DNA of 64,000 bases from positions 1-64,000 of the forward strand of contig NZ_FOLL01000010.1 of the NCBI RefSeq assembly GCF_900112315.1. The letters run 5' to 3'. This document shows, one piece after another, positions 1 through 9,364 of this stretch. The number at the start of each line of letters is the position of its first letter. The first letter of the stretch is position 1. The notes under the pieces are model-generated. The model was not told where the DNA came from. It saw only the letters and a list, made by a program, of their open reading frames with translations, and did no database searches. The DNA comes from Parapedobacter composti (GTDB lineage Bacteria; Bacteroidota; Bacteroidia; Sphingobacteriales; Sphingobacteriaceae). The position numbers were made by a program, and so were the translations under genes.

Positions 1-119
1 AATTTGAGGAAGGGTTGGAGAGGACGGTGGACTGGTATCTTGCCAATGAAGAGTGGCTGCAGGATGTCACTTCAGGGCACTATCAGCAGTACTACACAAA
101 ACAATATGGAACACAATAA
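1..119 (+). CDS. rmlB: dTDP-glucose 4,6-dehydratase, C-terminal end only
   Basis: The reading frame is open from base 3 and stops at TAA 117-119; the rest of the gene lies outside the window. The visible 38 residues include LERTVDWYLANEEWL, the tail typical of RmlB, an SDR enzyme that converts dTDP-glucose to dTDP-4-keto-6-deoxyglucose. The stop is three bases before rmlA, so the two are probably co-transcribed. Identification rests on the tail motif and on the neighbour alone. Confidence 0.8.
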   Translation, partial: FEEGLERTVDWYLANEEWLQDVTSGHYQQYYTKQYGTQ

Positions 120-122
120 CTT

Positions 123-992
123 ATGAAAGGAATCGTACTAGCAGGAGGTTCGGGGACAAGACTGCATCCACTCACACAAGTGGTTTCTAAACAACTGTTG
201 CCGGTGCACGATAAGCCTATGATCTATTATCCGCTATCTACGCTAATGCTAGCGAATATTCGTGATATCTTAATTATTTCTACACCGCATGACTTACATC
301 TGTTTCGAAAATTATTAGGAACCGGAAGCCGGTTCGGTGTAAACTTACAATATGCGGAACAACCTTCTCCAGATGGTTTGGCACAAGCGTTTATTATCGG
401 TGAAGAGTTCATAGGAGACAATGATGTTTGTCTAATATTAGGCGATAACCTGTTTTATGGGCACGGTTTGTCAGGCTATCTTTCTTCGGCCGTACAAACT
501 GTTACTGATGAACGGAAAGCTACAGTATTTGGATACTATGTCAGGGACCCCCACCGATACGGCGTAGCAGAGTTTGATAAAAATAAAAACGTAATTTCTA
601 TTGAAGAAAAACCCGAAAATCCGAAATCGAATTATGCAGTGGTTGGCTTATATTTTTATCCAAACGATGTTATTCAAGTAACTAAGACAATCAAACCCTC
701 TGCCCGGGGAGAATTAGAAATTACAAGTGTAAATCAAGTGTACCTTCAACGGCAGAAGCTATCCATTCAGGTGTTGGGGCGAGGGTTTGCTTGGCTAGAC
801 ACGGGCACACACGAAGCATTAAGTGAGGCCACGCAGTTTGTTCATGCCATTGAAAAACGACAAGGCTTAAAAATATCCTGTTTAGAAGAAATTGCATGGC
901 GAAAAGGTTGGCTGTCCAGCGACTACGTCCAGGCGCTTGTAAATGATAAAAAGAGCAGTTATTACGAATATTTGAAAGGTATTGTCAAATAG
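123..992 (+). CDS. rmlA: Glucose-1-phosphate thymidylyltransferase
   Basis: The 289-residue protein has the usual RmlA length. It opens with the nucleotide-binding signature LAGGSGTRL (residues 6-14), followed by the metal-binding GDN (107-109) in a GDNLFYGHG context and an EEKPENPKS segment typical of sugar nucleotidyltransferases. It makes dTDP-glucose from dTTP and glucose-1-phosphate in the cytoplasm. It starts three bases after rmlB and four bases before the flippase gene. There are no rmlC or rmlD genes in view. The next biosynthetic gene is a VioA-type aminotransferase, so the dTDP-4-keto-6-deoxyglucose pool here may feed an amino sugar rather than rhamnose. rmlC/D could lie upstream of the window. 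Confidence 0.95.
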   Translation: MKGIVLAGGSGTRLHPLTQVVSKQLLPVHDKPMIYYPLSTLMLANIRDILIISTPHDLHLFRKLLGTGSRFGVNLQYAEQPSPDGLAQAFIIGEEFIGDNDVCLILGDNLFYGHGLSGYLSSAVQTVTDERKATVFGYYVRDPHRYGVAEFDKNKNVISIEEKPENPKSNYAVVGLYFYPNDVIQVTKTIKPSARGELEITSVNQVYLQRQKLSIQVLGRGFAWLDTGTHEALSEATQFVHAIEKRQGLKISCLEEIAWRKGWLSSDYVQALVNDKKSSYYEYLKGIVK

Positions 993-995
993 CAG

Positions 996-2441
996 ATGAG
1001 TAGTTTGAGGAAGAAAACCGTATCCGGCTTATTCTGGACATTTACCCAGCAGTTTTCTGTGCAGGCTATTAACTTCGTGGTGCAACTTATACTTGCCCGA
1101 TTACTTGTACCAGAAGATTTTGGCATTATCGCAATGCTTTCTGTTTTTATAGCTATTGGCAATACCTTAGTGGACAATGGGCTGACTTCTTCCTTAATCC
1201 GTACCAAGGACGCAGATCAGGCAGACTATTCCACTGTGTTTTTCATGAATCTATCAGCCAGTATCGGTATTTATCTTATTGTCTTTTTTTGTGCGCCTCT
1301 GATTGCCAAATTTTTCAAACAACCAATTCTCACCGACGTAATCAGACTTTATACTACAACATTTATCATCCGTGCTTTCTCGCAAGTTCAGCAAACGAAA
1401 CTTACAAAGGAAATGCAATTTAGGCTACAGATGACTGTACAAATACCGTCGGTTATCATAGCCGGTATTGGTGGGATTATTATGGCCTATAAAGGATTGG
1501 GGGTTTGGGCTTTAGTATGGATGGCTTTAATGCAGACTAGCGTTTCCTCCCTTCAGCTTTGGCTAAGATCAGATTGGCATCCCTCGTTAATATTTAGCCT
1601 CGAAAAGTTAAAAGCGCATTTAAATTTCGGGTATAAACTGACATTGTCCAGCCTACTTAATACACTTTTTAACAATGTATATAATATCGTTATTGGGCGC
1701 TATTACTCCGCTGCACAATTAGGATTTTATAATCGGGCAGATACCTTGCGAATGTTTCCTATCCAAAACTTGGCCACAGCGCTCAACAAAGTAACCTATC
1801 CAATGTTTGCATCTATCCAAGATGACGACGCCAAACTAAGATCAGCATACAGTATACTGATGAAGCAAGTGTTGTTTTGGCTAGCTCCTGTAATGGCAAT
1901 TTTGGTTATAGTGGCAGAACCATTATTTCGCCTTTTACTCACTGACAAATGGCTGCCTGCCGCGCCATACTTTCAGCTACTTTGCTTAGCGGGATTACTT
2001 TACCCCATCCATGCTTATAATTTGAATATTTTAAATATCAAAGGACGAAGTGATTTGTTCTTGCGCTTGGAAATTATAAAAAAGATCATTGTAGTCATTG
2101 GCGTAATTTGCGCGATTCCGTTTGGGATATTCGGATTAATATACTTTCAAATCGTCAGTTCTATATTGTCCTTTTTCATTAACACCTATTACAGCGGCCG
2201 CTTAATCGCCTATAATACACTTACGCAATTACTAGACATAGCTCCTATTTTCATAATTGCGGCTACCATAGGCTGCGGAATCGGCTGGATCAATGAGAAC
2301 ATAGTACATCAGTTAAGTTTACCTGACTATTTAGTAATATCGATCGTTGGATTCGTTTATTTATGTTTATATTTCTTGACAAGCTATCTCTTTGGAATAG
2401 CAGCGGTTCGAGATTTCAAAAATTTTATCTTAAAACGATGA
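996..2441 (+). CDS. Wzx-type polysaccharide flippase (MOP superfamily)
   Basis: This 481-residue protein is hydrophobic along its whole length, with about a dozen likely membrane helices. Its N-terminus (TVSGLFWTFTQQFSVQAINF) and the following LARLLVPEDFGIIAML are typical of the WzxC/polysaccharide-export branch of the MOP exporters. It is expected to flip undecaprenyl-linked repeat units across the inner membrane before Wzy-dependent polymerisation. Its stop overlaps the start of the aminotransferase gene (ATGA at 2438-2441), which suggests translational coupling. The substrate cannot be read from the sequence. Confidence 0.88.
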   Translation: MSSLRKKTVSGLFWTFTQQFSVQAINFVVQLILARLLVPEDFGIIAMLSVFIAIGNTLVDNGLTSSLIRTKDADQADYSTVFFMNLSASIGIYLIVFFCAPLIAKFFKQPILTDVIRLYTTTFIIRAFSQVQQTKLTKEMQFRLQMTVQIPSVIIAGIGGIIMAYKGLGVWALVWMALMQTSVSSLQLWLRSDWHPSLIFSLEKLKAHLNFGYKLTLSSLLNTLFNNVYNIVIGRYYSAAQLGFYNRADTLRMFPIQNLATALNKVTYPMFASIQDDDAKLRSAYSILMKQVLFWLAPVMAILVIVAEPLFRLLLTDKWLPAAPYFQLLCLAGLLYPIHAYNLNILNIKGRSDLFLRLEIIKKIIVVIGVICAIPFGIFGLIYFQIVSSILSFFINTYYSGRLIAYNTLTQLLDIAPIFIIAATIGCGIGWINENIVHQLSLPDYLVISIVGFVYLCLYFLTSYLFGIAAVRDFKNFILKR

Positions 2442-3520
2442 TACCTGTTACAAAACCTTTCTTACCCCCACTGCCTGAATACCAAGCATTGCTTGAAGGC
2501 GTATGGAAACGCCAATGGCTTACTAACATGGGACCGTTGTCTAGCGAGTTAGAAATTTCCTTAAAACGCTGGCTGAGAGTCAATCACCTACTTTTCGTAA
2601 CTAATGGAACGGTAGCATTACAATTAGCTATAAAAGCACTGGAGTTGAAGGGTGAAATCATAACTACCCCTTTTAGCTTTATCGCCACAACCAGCAGTAT
2701 CGTTTGGGAAGGCTGTCAACCGGTGTTCGTAGATATCGATCCTCAGTCTTTAAATATCGATGCCTCCAAAATCGAGGCTGCAATTACAAAAAGGACGACG
2801 GCCATTTTAGCAACTCATGTATATGGTAATCCATGTGATATTGAGCGTATTACAGCAATTGCAAAAGAGCACAAACTAAAAATAATCTATGACGCCGCCC
2901 ACGCGTTCGGGGTAGTTGTTAATGGAAAATCTATATTCGAATATGGAGATATATCAATATGTAGCTTACATGCTACAAAACTCTATCATTCCATTGAAGG
3001 CGGGTTAATCATAACTAAAGAAGCGAACCTTCTAAAAAAGCTTGCTTTTATGCGTAATTTTGGATTTAATGGCCCCGAGGCTTTTGTCGAACTAGGTATT
3101 AATGGTAAAAATTCAGAGTTCCATGCTGCCATGGGACTTGCTAATCTAAACTATATCGAGGCCATACATAGTAAGCGTAAAACTCTTACAGAAAGATATG
3201 ATCAAAATCTCGAAGACTTGAAAGCAGTTAAACCCACATGGCACGAGGCGGCTACACTTAACTATGCATATTACCCACTAATATTTGAGCGGCAAGAGCT
3301 TATGATGGATTGCATTACACTGTTACAACGCAATGAGATCGGGACCCGAAGATATTTTTATCCTTCACTAGCTAAAACATTACCTTATTTAAAATCAAAG
3401 AATTTGCCGATTACAGACGATGTTTCCTCTCGGATACTATGCTTGCCTTTATACTACGATTTAACCGTAGAAGAAGTAGATTTGATTTGTCGCCTGTTAT
3501 TACGTGTTCAGAATAATTAA
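2438..3520 (+). CDS. VioA-like dTDP-4-amino-4,6-dideoxyglucose transaminase (DegT/DnrJ/EryC1)
   Basis: The protein is a PLP-dependent sugar aminotransferase. I chose ATG 2438, which overlaps the flippase stop, over an in-frame upstream ATG at 2363 that would add 25 residues lying inside the flippase gene. The result is 360 residues starting MIPVTKPFLPPL. The PLP lysine is K181 in SLHATKLYHSIEGG, and D152 lies in DAAHAFG. The start, the WLTNMGPL segment and the YGNPCDI segment match my recollection of VioA, which aminates C4 of dTDP-4-keto-6-deoxyglucose. With rmlA and rmlB beside it, dTDP-Qui4N is the simplest product. Family membership is firm; the C4 specificity is inference, and a C3-acting FdtB-like role is less likely because no FdtA-type isomerase is seen. 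Confidence 0.8.
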   Translation: MIPVTKPFLPPLPEYQALLEGVWKRQWLTNMGPLSSELEISLKRWLRVNHLLFVTNGTVALQLAIKALELKGEIITTPFSFIATTSSIVWEGCQPVFVDIDPQSLNIDASKIEAAITKRTTAILATHVYGNPCDIERITAIAKEHKLKIIYDAAHAFGVVVNGKSIFEYGDISICSLHATKLYHSIEGGLIITKEANLLKKLAFMRNFGFNGPEAFVELGINGKNSEFHAAMGLANLNYIEAIHSKRKTLTERYDQNLEDLKAVKPTWHEAATLNYAYYPLIFERQELMMDCITLLQRNEIGTRRYFYPSLAKTLPYLKSKNLPITDDVSSRILCLPLYYDLTVEEVDLICRLLLRVQNN

Positions 3521-3522
3521 AG

Positions 3523-4803
3523 ATGAAATCTAAATTAAACATATTGATTTTTCCATGTGGCTCAGAAATAGCATTAGAGATTTACCGTTCTCTGAAGTAT
3601 TCCACACACGTCAATTTAATTGGAGCGAACAGCGTTTCTGATCATGGTCGTTTCGTGTTCGAACGCTATATAGATAACGTCCCATTCGTGAACTCACCAG
3701 ACTTTGTCCCTGCTTTAGCAAAAATAGTTAAAGAGAATACTATTGACGCAATATATCCTGCAATGGATTCCGTAATCACTATATTGACCAAGCATGAAGA
3801 AATGTTAGGATGTAAGGTAATTGCCTCTTCTCGAGAAACTACCGAGATTTGTCTATCGAAAACAAAGACTTATGCAGCTTTGAAAGACTACGCTCCAATA
3901 GCAAAAATATACGACGCAATAGACCAAGTCTCAAAGTTCCCAATATTTATGAAACCGGATATTGGATATGGATCTCGTGGTGCACGGATTGTACACAATG
4001 TTGAAGAAGCGATACTTCATTTAAAGCAATATCCAACATCTATTATTATGGATTACCTGCCTGGGCCAGAGTATACCGTGGATTGCTTTAGCGATAGGCA
4101 CGGAGAGCTCCGATTCGTCGGACCCCGAGTCCGCAGCAGGACAATGAATGGTATAAGTGTGCATACATACCCGTATAAAGAAAGGCGCTCAGAATTTCAG
4201 GCTATCGCTTCATCAATCAACCAGCGGCTGAATCCGCGAGGTGCTTGGTTTTTTCAGATTAAAGAGGACCATCTTGGCAATTTTTTTCTTTTGGAGGTGG
4301 CATCTAGATTGGGGGGGTCTTCTTCATTGTACCGCAATTTGGGAATAAACTTTGCGTTGTTAAGTGTTTTCGACACTTTCAATTACGATGTCGAGGTGTT
4401 CTCTAACACGTACGACATCGAAATGGATAGGGCCTTGGACAATAAATACAGAACATCAATTGACTTTAGTGTTGCCTACTTTGACTTTGATGACTGTCTA
4501 TTGCTAGGAAACAAAGTAAATGCGGACATGGTCAAACTAATTTTTCAATTTCGAAATGCTGGCAAAAGAATTGTTTTGATCACTAAACATGAAAAAGACA
4601 TAAACGAAACATTATCCATATATCGGCTTGCCGATTTGTTTGACCGAATTATTCACCTGACAAAAGAGGATGACAAATATAAGTATATAGATACTAATGA
4701 CGCCATTTTCATCGATGATTCGCATGCCGAACGCAGATCAGTGTATAAATATCTTGGTATACCCGTATTCTCACCGGATACTATAGAATGCCTTTTTGAA
4801 TAA
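3523..4803 (+). CDS. ATP-grasp ligase fused to a HAD-like domain
   Basis: The 426-residue protein has two parts. Residues 1 to about 300 form a pre-ATP-grasp plus ATP-grasp fold: K144 in FMKP, the glycine-rich loop GYGSRG (148-153), and the metal ligand E258 with R262 in LLEVASRLGG. Residues about 315-426 look like a HAD phosphatase-type domain: DFDD at 321-324 (motif I), T355 in VLITKH (motif II) and the acidic pair D398/D399 in IFIDDS (motif IV). ATP-grasp enzymes join a carboxylate to an amine or thiol through an acyl phosphate. Placed directly after the VioA-like gene, it may attach an amino acid or other acid to the amino sugar. That role, and the job of the HAD domain, are inference. 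Confidence 0.75.
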   Translation: MKSKLNILIFPCGSEIALEIYRSLKYSTHVNLIGANSVSDHGRFVFERYIDNVPFVNSPDFVPALAKIVKENTIDAIYPAMDSVITILTKHEEMLGCKVIASSRETTEICLSKTKTYAALKDYAPIAKIYDAIDQVSKFPIFMKPDIGYGSRGARIVHNVEEAILHLKQYPTSIIMDYLPGPEYTVDCFSDRHGELRFVGPRVRSRTMNGISVHTYPYKERRSEFQAIASSINQRLNPRGAWFFQIKEDHLGNFFLLEVASRLGGSSSLYRNLGINFALLSVFDTFNYDVEVFSNTYDIEMDRALDNKYRTSIDFSVAYFDFDDCLLLGNKVNADMVKLIFQFRNAGKRIVLITKHEKDINETLSIYRLADLFDRIIHLTKEDDKYKYIDTNDAIFIDDSHAERRSVYKYLGIPVFSPDTIECLFE

Positions 4804-4832
4804 ATTAAATTTAAAAATAAATCATAAAAATT

Positions 4833-5894
4833 ATGCGTATACTACACTCTTATTGCTTAAATTACAATATTGGAGATTATGCCCTGGGCTTTGGTTTAAA
4901 GAATTTGTTAAGGAAATATTTGAAAGTTGATTTAATTGGTGACACCAATATTCAGGGAAGGGAATTCAATGAATACTATATCAATGAGGTAGTCAACAAG
5001 CGTTATGACCTATTAGTGATTGGTGGCGGTGGAATTATTCATGGTAAACATTGGCCAAATGGATGGTTTTGGCTGATTGATAAAGAGCTAATAAAAACCA
5101 TTAAAATTCCATTTATCGTCTATGGCGTAGGCTACAACTATTGGGAAGAGGAAGGGGGTATTCCAGAGAGAGGAATTATACATTTAAAAGAAACCATCAA
5201 ATATGCACGTCACTTTTCCGTCCGTAATGATGGTAGCGCCGGAAGAATTTTAAAGCAAACCGGCATTGAAGCGCCAGTGGTACCAGACCCCGGTTTCCAT
5301 GTAGATATTAATACCGAATATGAGCGGAGAGAAAAGGCCCCTTACGTACTGATTCAAGTTGCGAATGACAAACCGCTGAGTCGATTTGGTAGCGAAGAAG
5401 CTATTAAATCGTTTGTCAAAGCCATGCGGACCGTCACTCAAAAATTAGCTAAAGACTATAAAGTGATTTTTGCACCACACGTATTGGCTGACGTAGCTCT
5501 TAGTAAGGAGATCGCTGACGGGATTTCCAATGCGTCTGTATGGGATTTTGGACGTTATGCATTCGATCACGCGGATCAGGCTGTTGCATTCTATAAATAT
5601 GCGGAATTTGCTATCGCAATGCGTGGGCATGGGCAGATTGTACCTATTTGTTTTAATACTCCCGTTATCGCGTTAGAGAACCATCCCAAACACGGGGGCT
5701 TGATGAAAGAGTTAAATTTAGTGGCTTACAACGTTAAGGTTAACGATGAGGATTTTACAAATACTTTATTGGCAACAATTTCTAAATTGGAGGCTAAACA
5801 CGAGCAATTGAGAGAAAATTACAAAATCATTAACCAAAGCCTATTAGAAGTTACCGATGATGCATTTAAAAAAATAGTAAATATTGTTAAATGA
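4833..5894 (+). CDS. Polysaccharide pyruvyltransferase family protein (first copy)
   Basis: The 353-residue protein begins MRILHSYCLNYNIGDYALG and has the glycine run VIGGGGIIHG (G64-G67), a late RGHGQIVPICFNTPVIAL segment and the overall length of the polysaccharide pyruvyltransferase (CsaB/WcaK) family. Known members transfer pyruvate from phosphoenolpyruvate to sugars as a ketal, though some family members have other roles. It starts 29 bases after the ATP-grasp gene, and its end overlaps the GT2 start by four bases. A second, divergent copy lies at 8200-9360. Confidence 0.83.
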   Translation: MRILHSYCLNYNIGDYALGFGLKNLLRKYLKVDLIGDTNIQGREFNEYYINEVVNKRYDLLVIGGGGIIHGKHWPNGWFWLIDKELIKTIKIPFIVYGVGYNYWEEEGGIPERGIIHLKETIKYARHFSVRNDGSAGRILKQTGIEAPVVPDPGFHVDINTEYERREKAPYVLIQVANDKPLSRFGSEEAIKSFVKAMRTVTQKLAKDYKVIFAPHVLADVALSKEIADGISNASVWDFGRYAFDHADQAVAFYKYAEFAIAMRGHGQIVPICFNTPVIALENHPKHGGLMKELNLVAYNVKVNDEDFTNTLLATISKLEAKHEQLRENYKIINQSLLEVTDDAFKKIVNIVK

Positions 5895-6796
5895 AAGAGC
5901 CATTGGTTAGCATATGCTGCATAACATATAATCACGAAGAGTTTATTCGACAGTGCTTAGAGAGCTTTGTGATGCAAAGAACAACGTTCCCGTTTGAGAT
6001 ATTGATATACGACGACGCATCCAGTGATAATACTGCCCAGATTATCGATGAATATCAGCAGATGTATCCTGCAATTATTAAACCGATAATACAAAAAGAA
6101 AATCAATATTCGAAGGGGGTCAGAGGTATGAATCTGAAATATAATTTCCCTAGAGCCAAGGGAAAATATATTGCTCTATGTGAGGGGGACGACTATTGGA
6201 CCGATCCATTAAAGCTTCAGAAACAAGTTGACTTTCTAGAAACTCATGATAACTTCGTTTTATGCGCACATAAACATGATAAATTAATAGATGGAAAGTT
6301 GATAAAAAATCACAAAAGATATAAAGAAGTTTTATCCATTTATGATTTAGCAAAACAAATTGACTTTATTACTCTCTCCGTTGTTTTTAGACGAGCAATT
6401 ATAAATAACGAAGAGTCTAAAATCGCTCTTAATGGACAATTCACTAATTTTTTGTTTGTTTATATCGCCCAATTTGGGTTAGTAAAACAGTTTAATGTCT
6501 CCATGGGAGTGTACAGGGTTCATAGAGGAGGAATATGGAGTGGAGAAGAGCTTGTGAAACGAATGGAGATGAGTCTTTATGGCATCAATAGTATGATAGA
6601 ATATATCAAAATGCCGAAAGTTAGAAAAATACTAATTCAAAAATTCATAAGAAAATGTCTAGGCTTCACTCTACAGCTATTGAAAAGAAGGCACAAAGGC
6701 TTCTTAAAAATGTTTAAAACAAGTTTTGCTTATGGGTGGAACATCATGCATTTAAAGTTTCCTTTGCTTTATATTAAACATAAAATTGGTTTTTAA
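5891..6796 (+). CDS. Family 2 glycosyltransferase
   Basis: This 301-residue GT-A enzyme has the classic N-terminus VSICCITYNHEEFI, the nucleotide-sugar motif YDDASSDNT (residues 40-48) and the metal-binding segment CEGDDYWTDP around residues 97-106. The C-terminal third is basic and probably sits on the membrane. It is expected to add one sugar to the lipid-linked repeat unit in the cytoplasm. The start overlaps the preceding stop as ATGA. Donor and acceptor are unknown. Confidence 0.87.
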   Translation: MKEPLVSICCITYNHEEFIRQCLESFVMQRTTFPFEILIYDDASSDNTAQIIDEYQQMYPAIIKPIIQKENQYSKGVRGMNLKYNFPRAKGKYIALCEGDDYWTDPLKLQKQVDFLETHDNFVLCAHKHDKLIDGKLIKNHKRYKEVLSIYDLAKQIDFITLSVVFRRAIINNEESKIALNGQFTNFLFVYIAQFGLVKQFNVSMGVYRVHRGGIWSGEELVKRMEMSLYGINSMIEYIKMPKVRKILIQKFIRKCLGFTLQLLKRRHKGFLKMFKTSFAYGWNIMHLKFPLLYIKHKIGF

Positions 6797-6850
6797 AATC
6801 ATTCCTTTTATGAAATAGAAGTCACAAATTACAAATTAAATAAAGAGAAC

Positions 6851-8203
6851 ATGTTGTTTCACGCGATAAGCGTATTGGCTTTTGCTTTATTATTCTCGAA
6901 CGCTTCAGAACTCGTTCCCTTTGAGGTTTCGCTCGTACTTACGGCGCTACATTTTCTTTTAATTTACCTTTTCTTTGTAAGACGCGTCAAGATGGCATGG
7001 TTACTACCACCTGTGCTGTTTACATTTACAATGTTCATATTCATTTGGTTAGGTGGTTTACTTATCTGGAGCGGAACTCTTTTCTTTCCAAGATTTAGTC
7101 ATAGACTTTTCGACGACGAAAACCTAAATAACGCTTTCTTTATAACGTCAATATCAATATCAACACTTTGGTTTTCGTATCTCCTTTTTAGTAAAAAGAT
7201 CTTTCATAAAACCCGTCCTCTCGAAACCCCGTCTGAAGGAAGAAAATTGTTAAAACAGCGAGCAAATTTTCTAGTGTTTTTTTGCGTTTCACTATATCTT
7301 TACGGCGTATCCTCAGGGTTCGTTGGGTATGCAAAAGATGAAGACAGCGTTGGATCTTTTTCTAACTTTATAAGTTTGTTTCAGCGAGGAGCTTTCCTTG
7401 TTTTACTATTATACTACGCCCACAATTTTGTAAGACTTAATAAACAAGTAGACCGTTATCTTGTAATTTTAATAGGGAGTCTGGCCTTATTAGGCGTTCT
7501 TGCGGGTTCAAAGTATCAAATTGCACTACCTTTTATCTACATAATCCTAATTCACTATTACATGACTGGAATAATTTTCAGTAAAAAGCTTGTTATAGGA
7601 GGTTTGATATTTTTATCGTCTTTTATTATTATTGGGCCAGTGAGAGAGATGCTTCGAGAATCAAAGGCAAACATTAGCTACAATTCTGCTCTTTCGAACG
7701 AAACACAACTTAGCTCTGTATCGTCAGCCGCAATGGATATGCTATATAGAGTGACATATATTCCTCCTTTAGTTCTAGCTGTCAACTATCATGGGCACTT
7801 ACCACCAGCAGTGAGCAATCTATGGGAGTATGTAATTACAAGTCCAGTTAATGCTTTTATTCCTAGATTTATTAATCCAAATAAGCCAGAAGTAACTTTT
7901 GGCAGGTGGTTTTCATTGAATGTCTATGGTTCTACCGAGGATAACAACATAGGGGCGACTTTCCAAGGCATATTATATTTGGCGGGGGGGGTTTGGTCTG
8001 TCATATTCGGATTTTTATTAATCGGATGTGTACAAGCAATTTTTGTTAGGTATCTGTTTATTCCCAAATATGTCCCTATTTATCTAATTTTACTGCCGAA
8101 ACTGGTTCTATTACCTCAGGAGCCTTGGATGCTATTTGTTGGCCTATTACAATCTTTTATTACAATATATTTAATTTACATATTGATTACTTCTAAACGA
8201 TGA
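6851..8203 (+). CDS. Wzy-like O-antigen/EPS repeat-unit polymerase
   Basis: The 450-residue polytopic membrane protein has at least ten hydrophobic segments, a long loop in the second half (about residues 265-370) and no soluble enzymatic domain. This matches Wzy polymerases, which are poorly conserved in sequence. Its place among flippase and glycosyltransferase genes, and the absence of any other candidate polymerase in the cluster, support the call. The loop holds PREMLRES and the stretch RFINPNKPEVTFGRWFSLNV, which resembles loop segments seen in oligosaccharide repeat-unit polymerases. The stop overlaps the next start (ATGA at 8200-8203). The region is strongly AT-rich. Confidence 0.75.
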   Translation: MLFHAISVLAFALLFSNASELVPFEVSLVLTALHFLLIYLFFVRRVKMAWLLPPVLFTFTMFIFIWLGGLLIWSGTLFFPRFSHRLFDDENLNNAFFITSISISTLWFSYLLFSKKIFHKTRPLETPSEGRKLLKQRANFLVFFCVSLYLYGVSSGFVGYAKDEDSVGSFSNFISLFQRGAFLVLLLYYAHNFVRLNKQVDRYLVILIGSLALLGVLAGSKYQIALPFIYIILIHYYMTGIIFSKKLVIGGLIFLSSFIIIGPVREMLRESKANISYNSALSNETQLSSVSSAAMDMLYRVTYIPPLVLAVNYHGHLPPAVSNLWEYVITSPVNAFIPRFINPNKPEVTFGRWFSLNVYGSTEDNNIGATFQGILYLAGGVWSVIFGFLLIGCVQAIFVRYLFIPKYVPIYLILLPKLVLLPQEPWMLFVGLLQSFITIYLIYILITSKR

Positions 8204-9360
8204 AGATTTTTATTGTTGGAATGCCTGGTTCAGCGAACTTAGGAGACGACTTGATATCGCAAATACTAGTTAAACAATTAGTCGATCGATTCAACCCTAG
8301 CATCATCGGTATTTTAACCGGAGAATGTCCGGTTCATTATGACATTAAGGGGACAAAAATTGAAATATTTAAACGGCCAAATAAGAGGAGTTTTTCTAAC
8401 TTCTTCGTACGATTGCGTTCAATCAAAGCTTTCTTAAAAGATGTGGACTTACTCGTTATAGGAGGTGGAGGGCTGTTACAGGATACTCACTACAGCTTTA
8501 CAGTACATAAATATCTTAGATATATTAAGTATGCTAAAAAGCGAGTGGCTTTAATGGGAATCGGTGTCGGTCCATTAAAGTTCCGGCTTAATAAAATATA
8601 TTTAAAAATAATCTTAAACTCGCCAAAGTTAACAATACAAGTCCGCGATGTTGATTCGTTAAATTTGTTGCGATCAATTGGCGTAAAGTCACCTATCCAC
8701 TTAAGCACGGACATTGTTGAAGGGTCTCCCCTTCCGGCATTTTTTAATAAAGATAGCTACGTCGCGACAAATGAAAAAATTTTAGGGTGCAGTATTAGGA
8801 AGTGGCCCGATATAAATTTACACTCTTTAACAGAATATATAGTAAGATTAGTCAGTCAAGAATCAATCGGAAAGATAAAATTCTTTGTTTTCGAACATCA
8901 AAACCAGAGTCCTGAAGAGAAAGAGTATGCCGAGATCCTGATTAATGAAATAAACAATCTTCGCGATATAAAATGTGAATTATACGTATATGGAGAAATG
9001 GACCATAAATTATTCTACGAGAATCTAACTACTGTGACATTTGCTATTGCCAGTAGGTTCCATGCAAATATCATTTGGCAGAAAATTGGTATTCCTGTTG
9101 TACCAATTGTATATGCACCAAAAGTAAGTAGCTTATATCAAAAGTATAATCATGATAGTTTTAGGTTTTCTCAATTAGTTAGCTTGGCAAGCTATCCATT
9201 TATCCAAATCCCAGAATTAATGAATAATAACGACTTCCAAATACCTCCAATGCAAGGTTATATAAAAATTAATTTAAGCGTTCGTTTTGCTTTAACAATA
9301 TATGATTTATATCATTTTCTAGCGAGCACTATAAATAGTTTATGGATTCGAATAAAGTAA
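8200..9360 (+). CDS. Polysaccharide pyruvyltransferase family protein (second copy)
   Basis: The 386-residue protein begins MKIFIVGMPGSANLGDDLI and has VDLLVIGGGGLLQD with glycines at 88-91. A later ASRFHANIIWQKIGIPVVPI segment carries the SRFH-type motif of the family. It differs widely from the copy at 4833-5894, so the pair does not look like a recent duplication. It may add a pyruvate ketal to a different sugar, or one of the two may have another role. It is coupled to the polymerase gene by a four-base overlap and lies four bases before the next GT4 gene. It is markedly AT-rich: bases 9301-9360 contain only 15 G/C out of 60. Confidence 0.8.
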   Translation: MKIFIVGMPGSANLGDDLISQILVKQLVDRFNPSIIGILTGECPVHYDIKGTKIEIFKRPNKRSFSNFFVRLRSIKAFLKDVDLLVIGGGGLLQDTHYSFTVHKYLRYIKYAKKRVALMGIGVGPLKFRLNKIYLKIILNSPKLTIQVRDVDSLNLLRSIGVKSPIHLSTDIVEGSPLPAFFNKDSYVATNEKILGCSIRKWPDINLHSLTEYIVRLVSQESIGKIKFFVFEHQNQSPEEKEYAEILINEINNLRDIKCELYVYGEMDHKLFYENLTTVTFAIASRFHANIIWQKIGIPVVPIVYAPKVSSLYQKYNHDSFRFSQLVSLASYPFIQIPELMNNNDFQIPPMQGYIKINLSVRFALTIYDLYHFLASTINSLWIRIK

Positions 9361-9364
9361 GAGC

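Noticed and set aside
2363..2437. A longer start for the VioA-like aminotransferase at ATG 2363.
   Set aside because: The added 25 residues lie within the flippase gene and do not match the family; ATG 2438 gives the conserved N-terminus.
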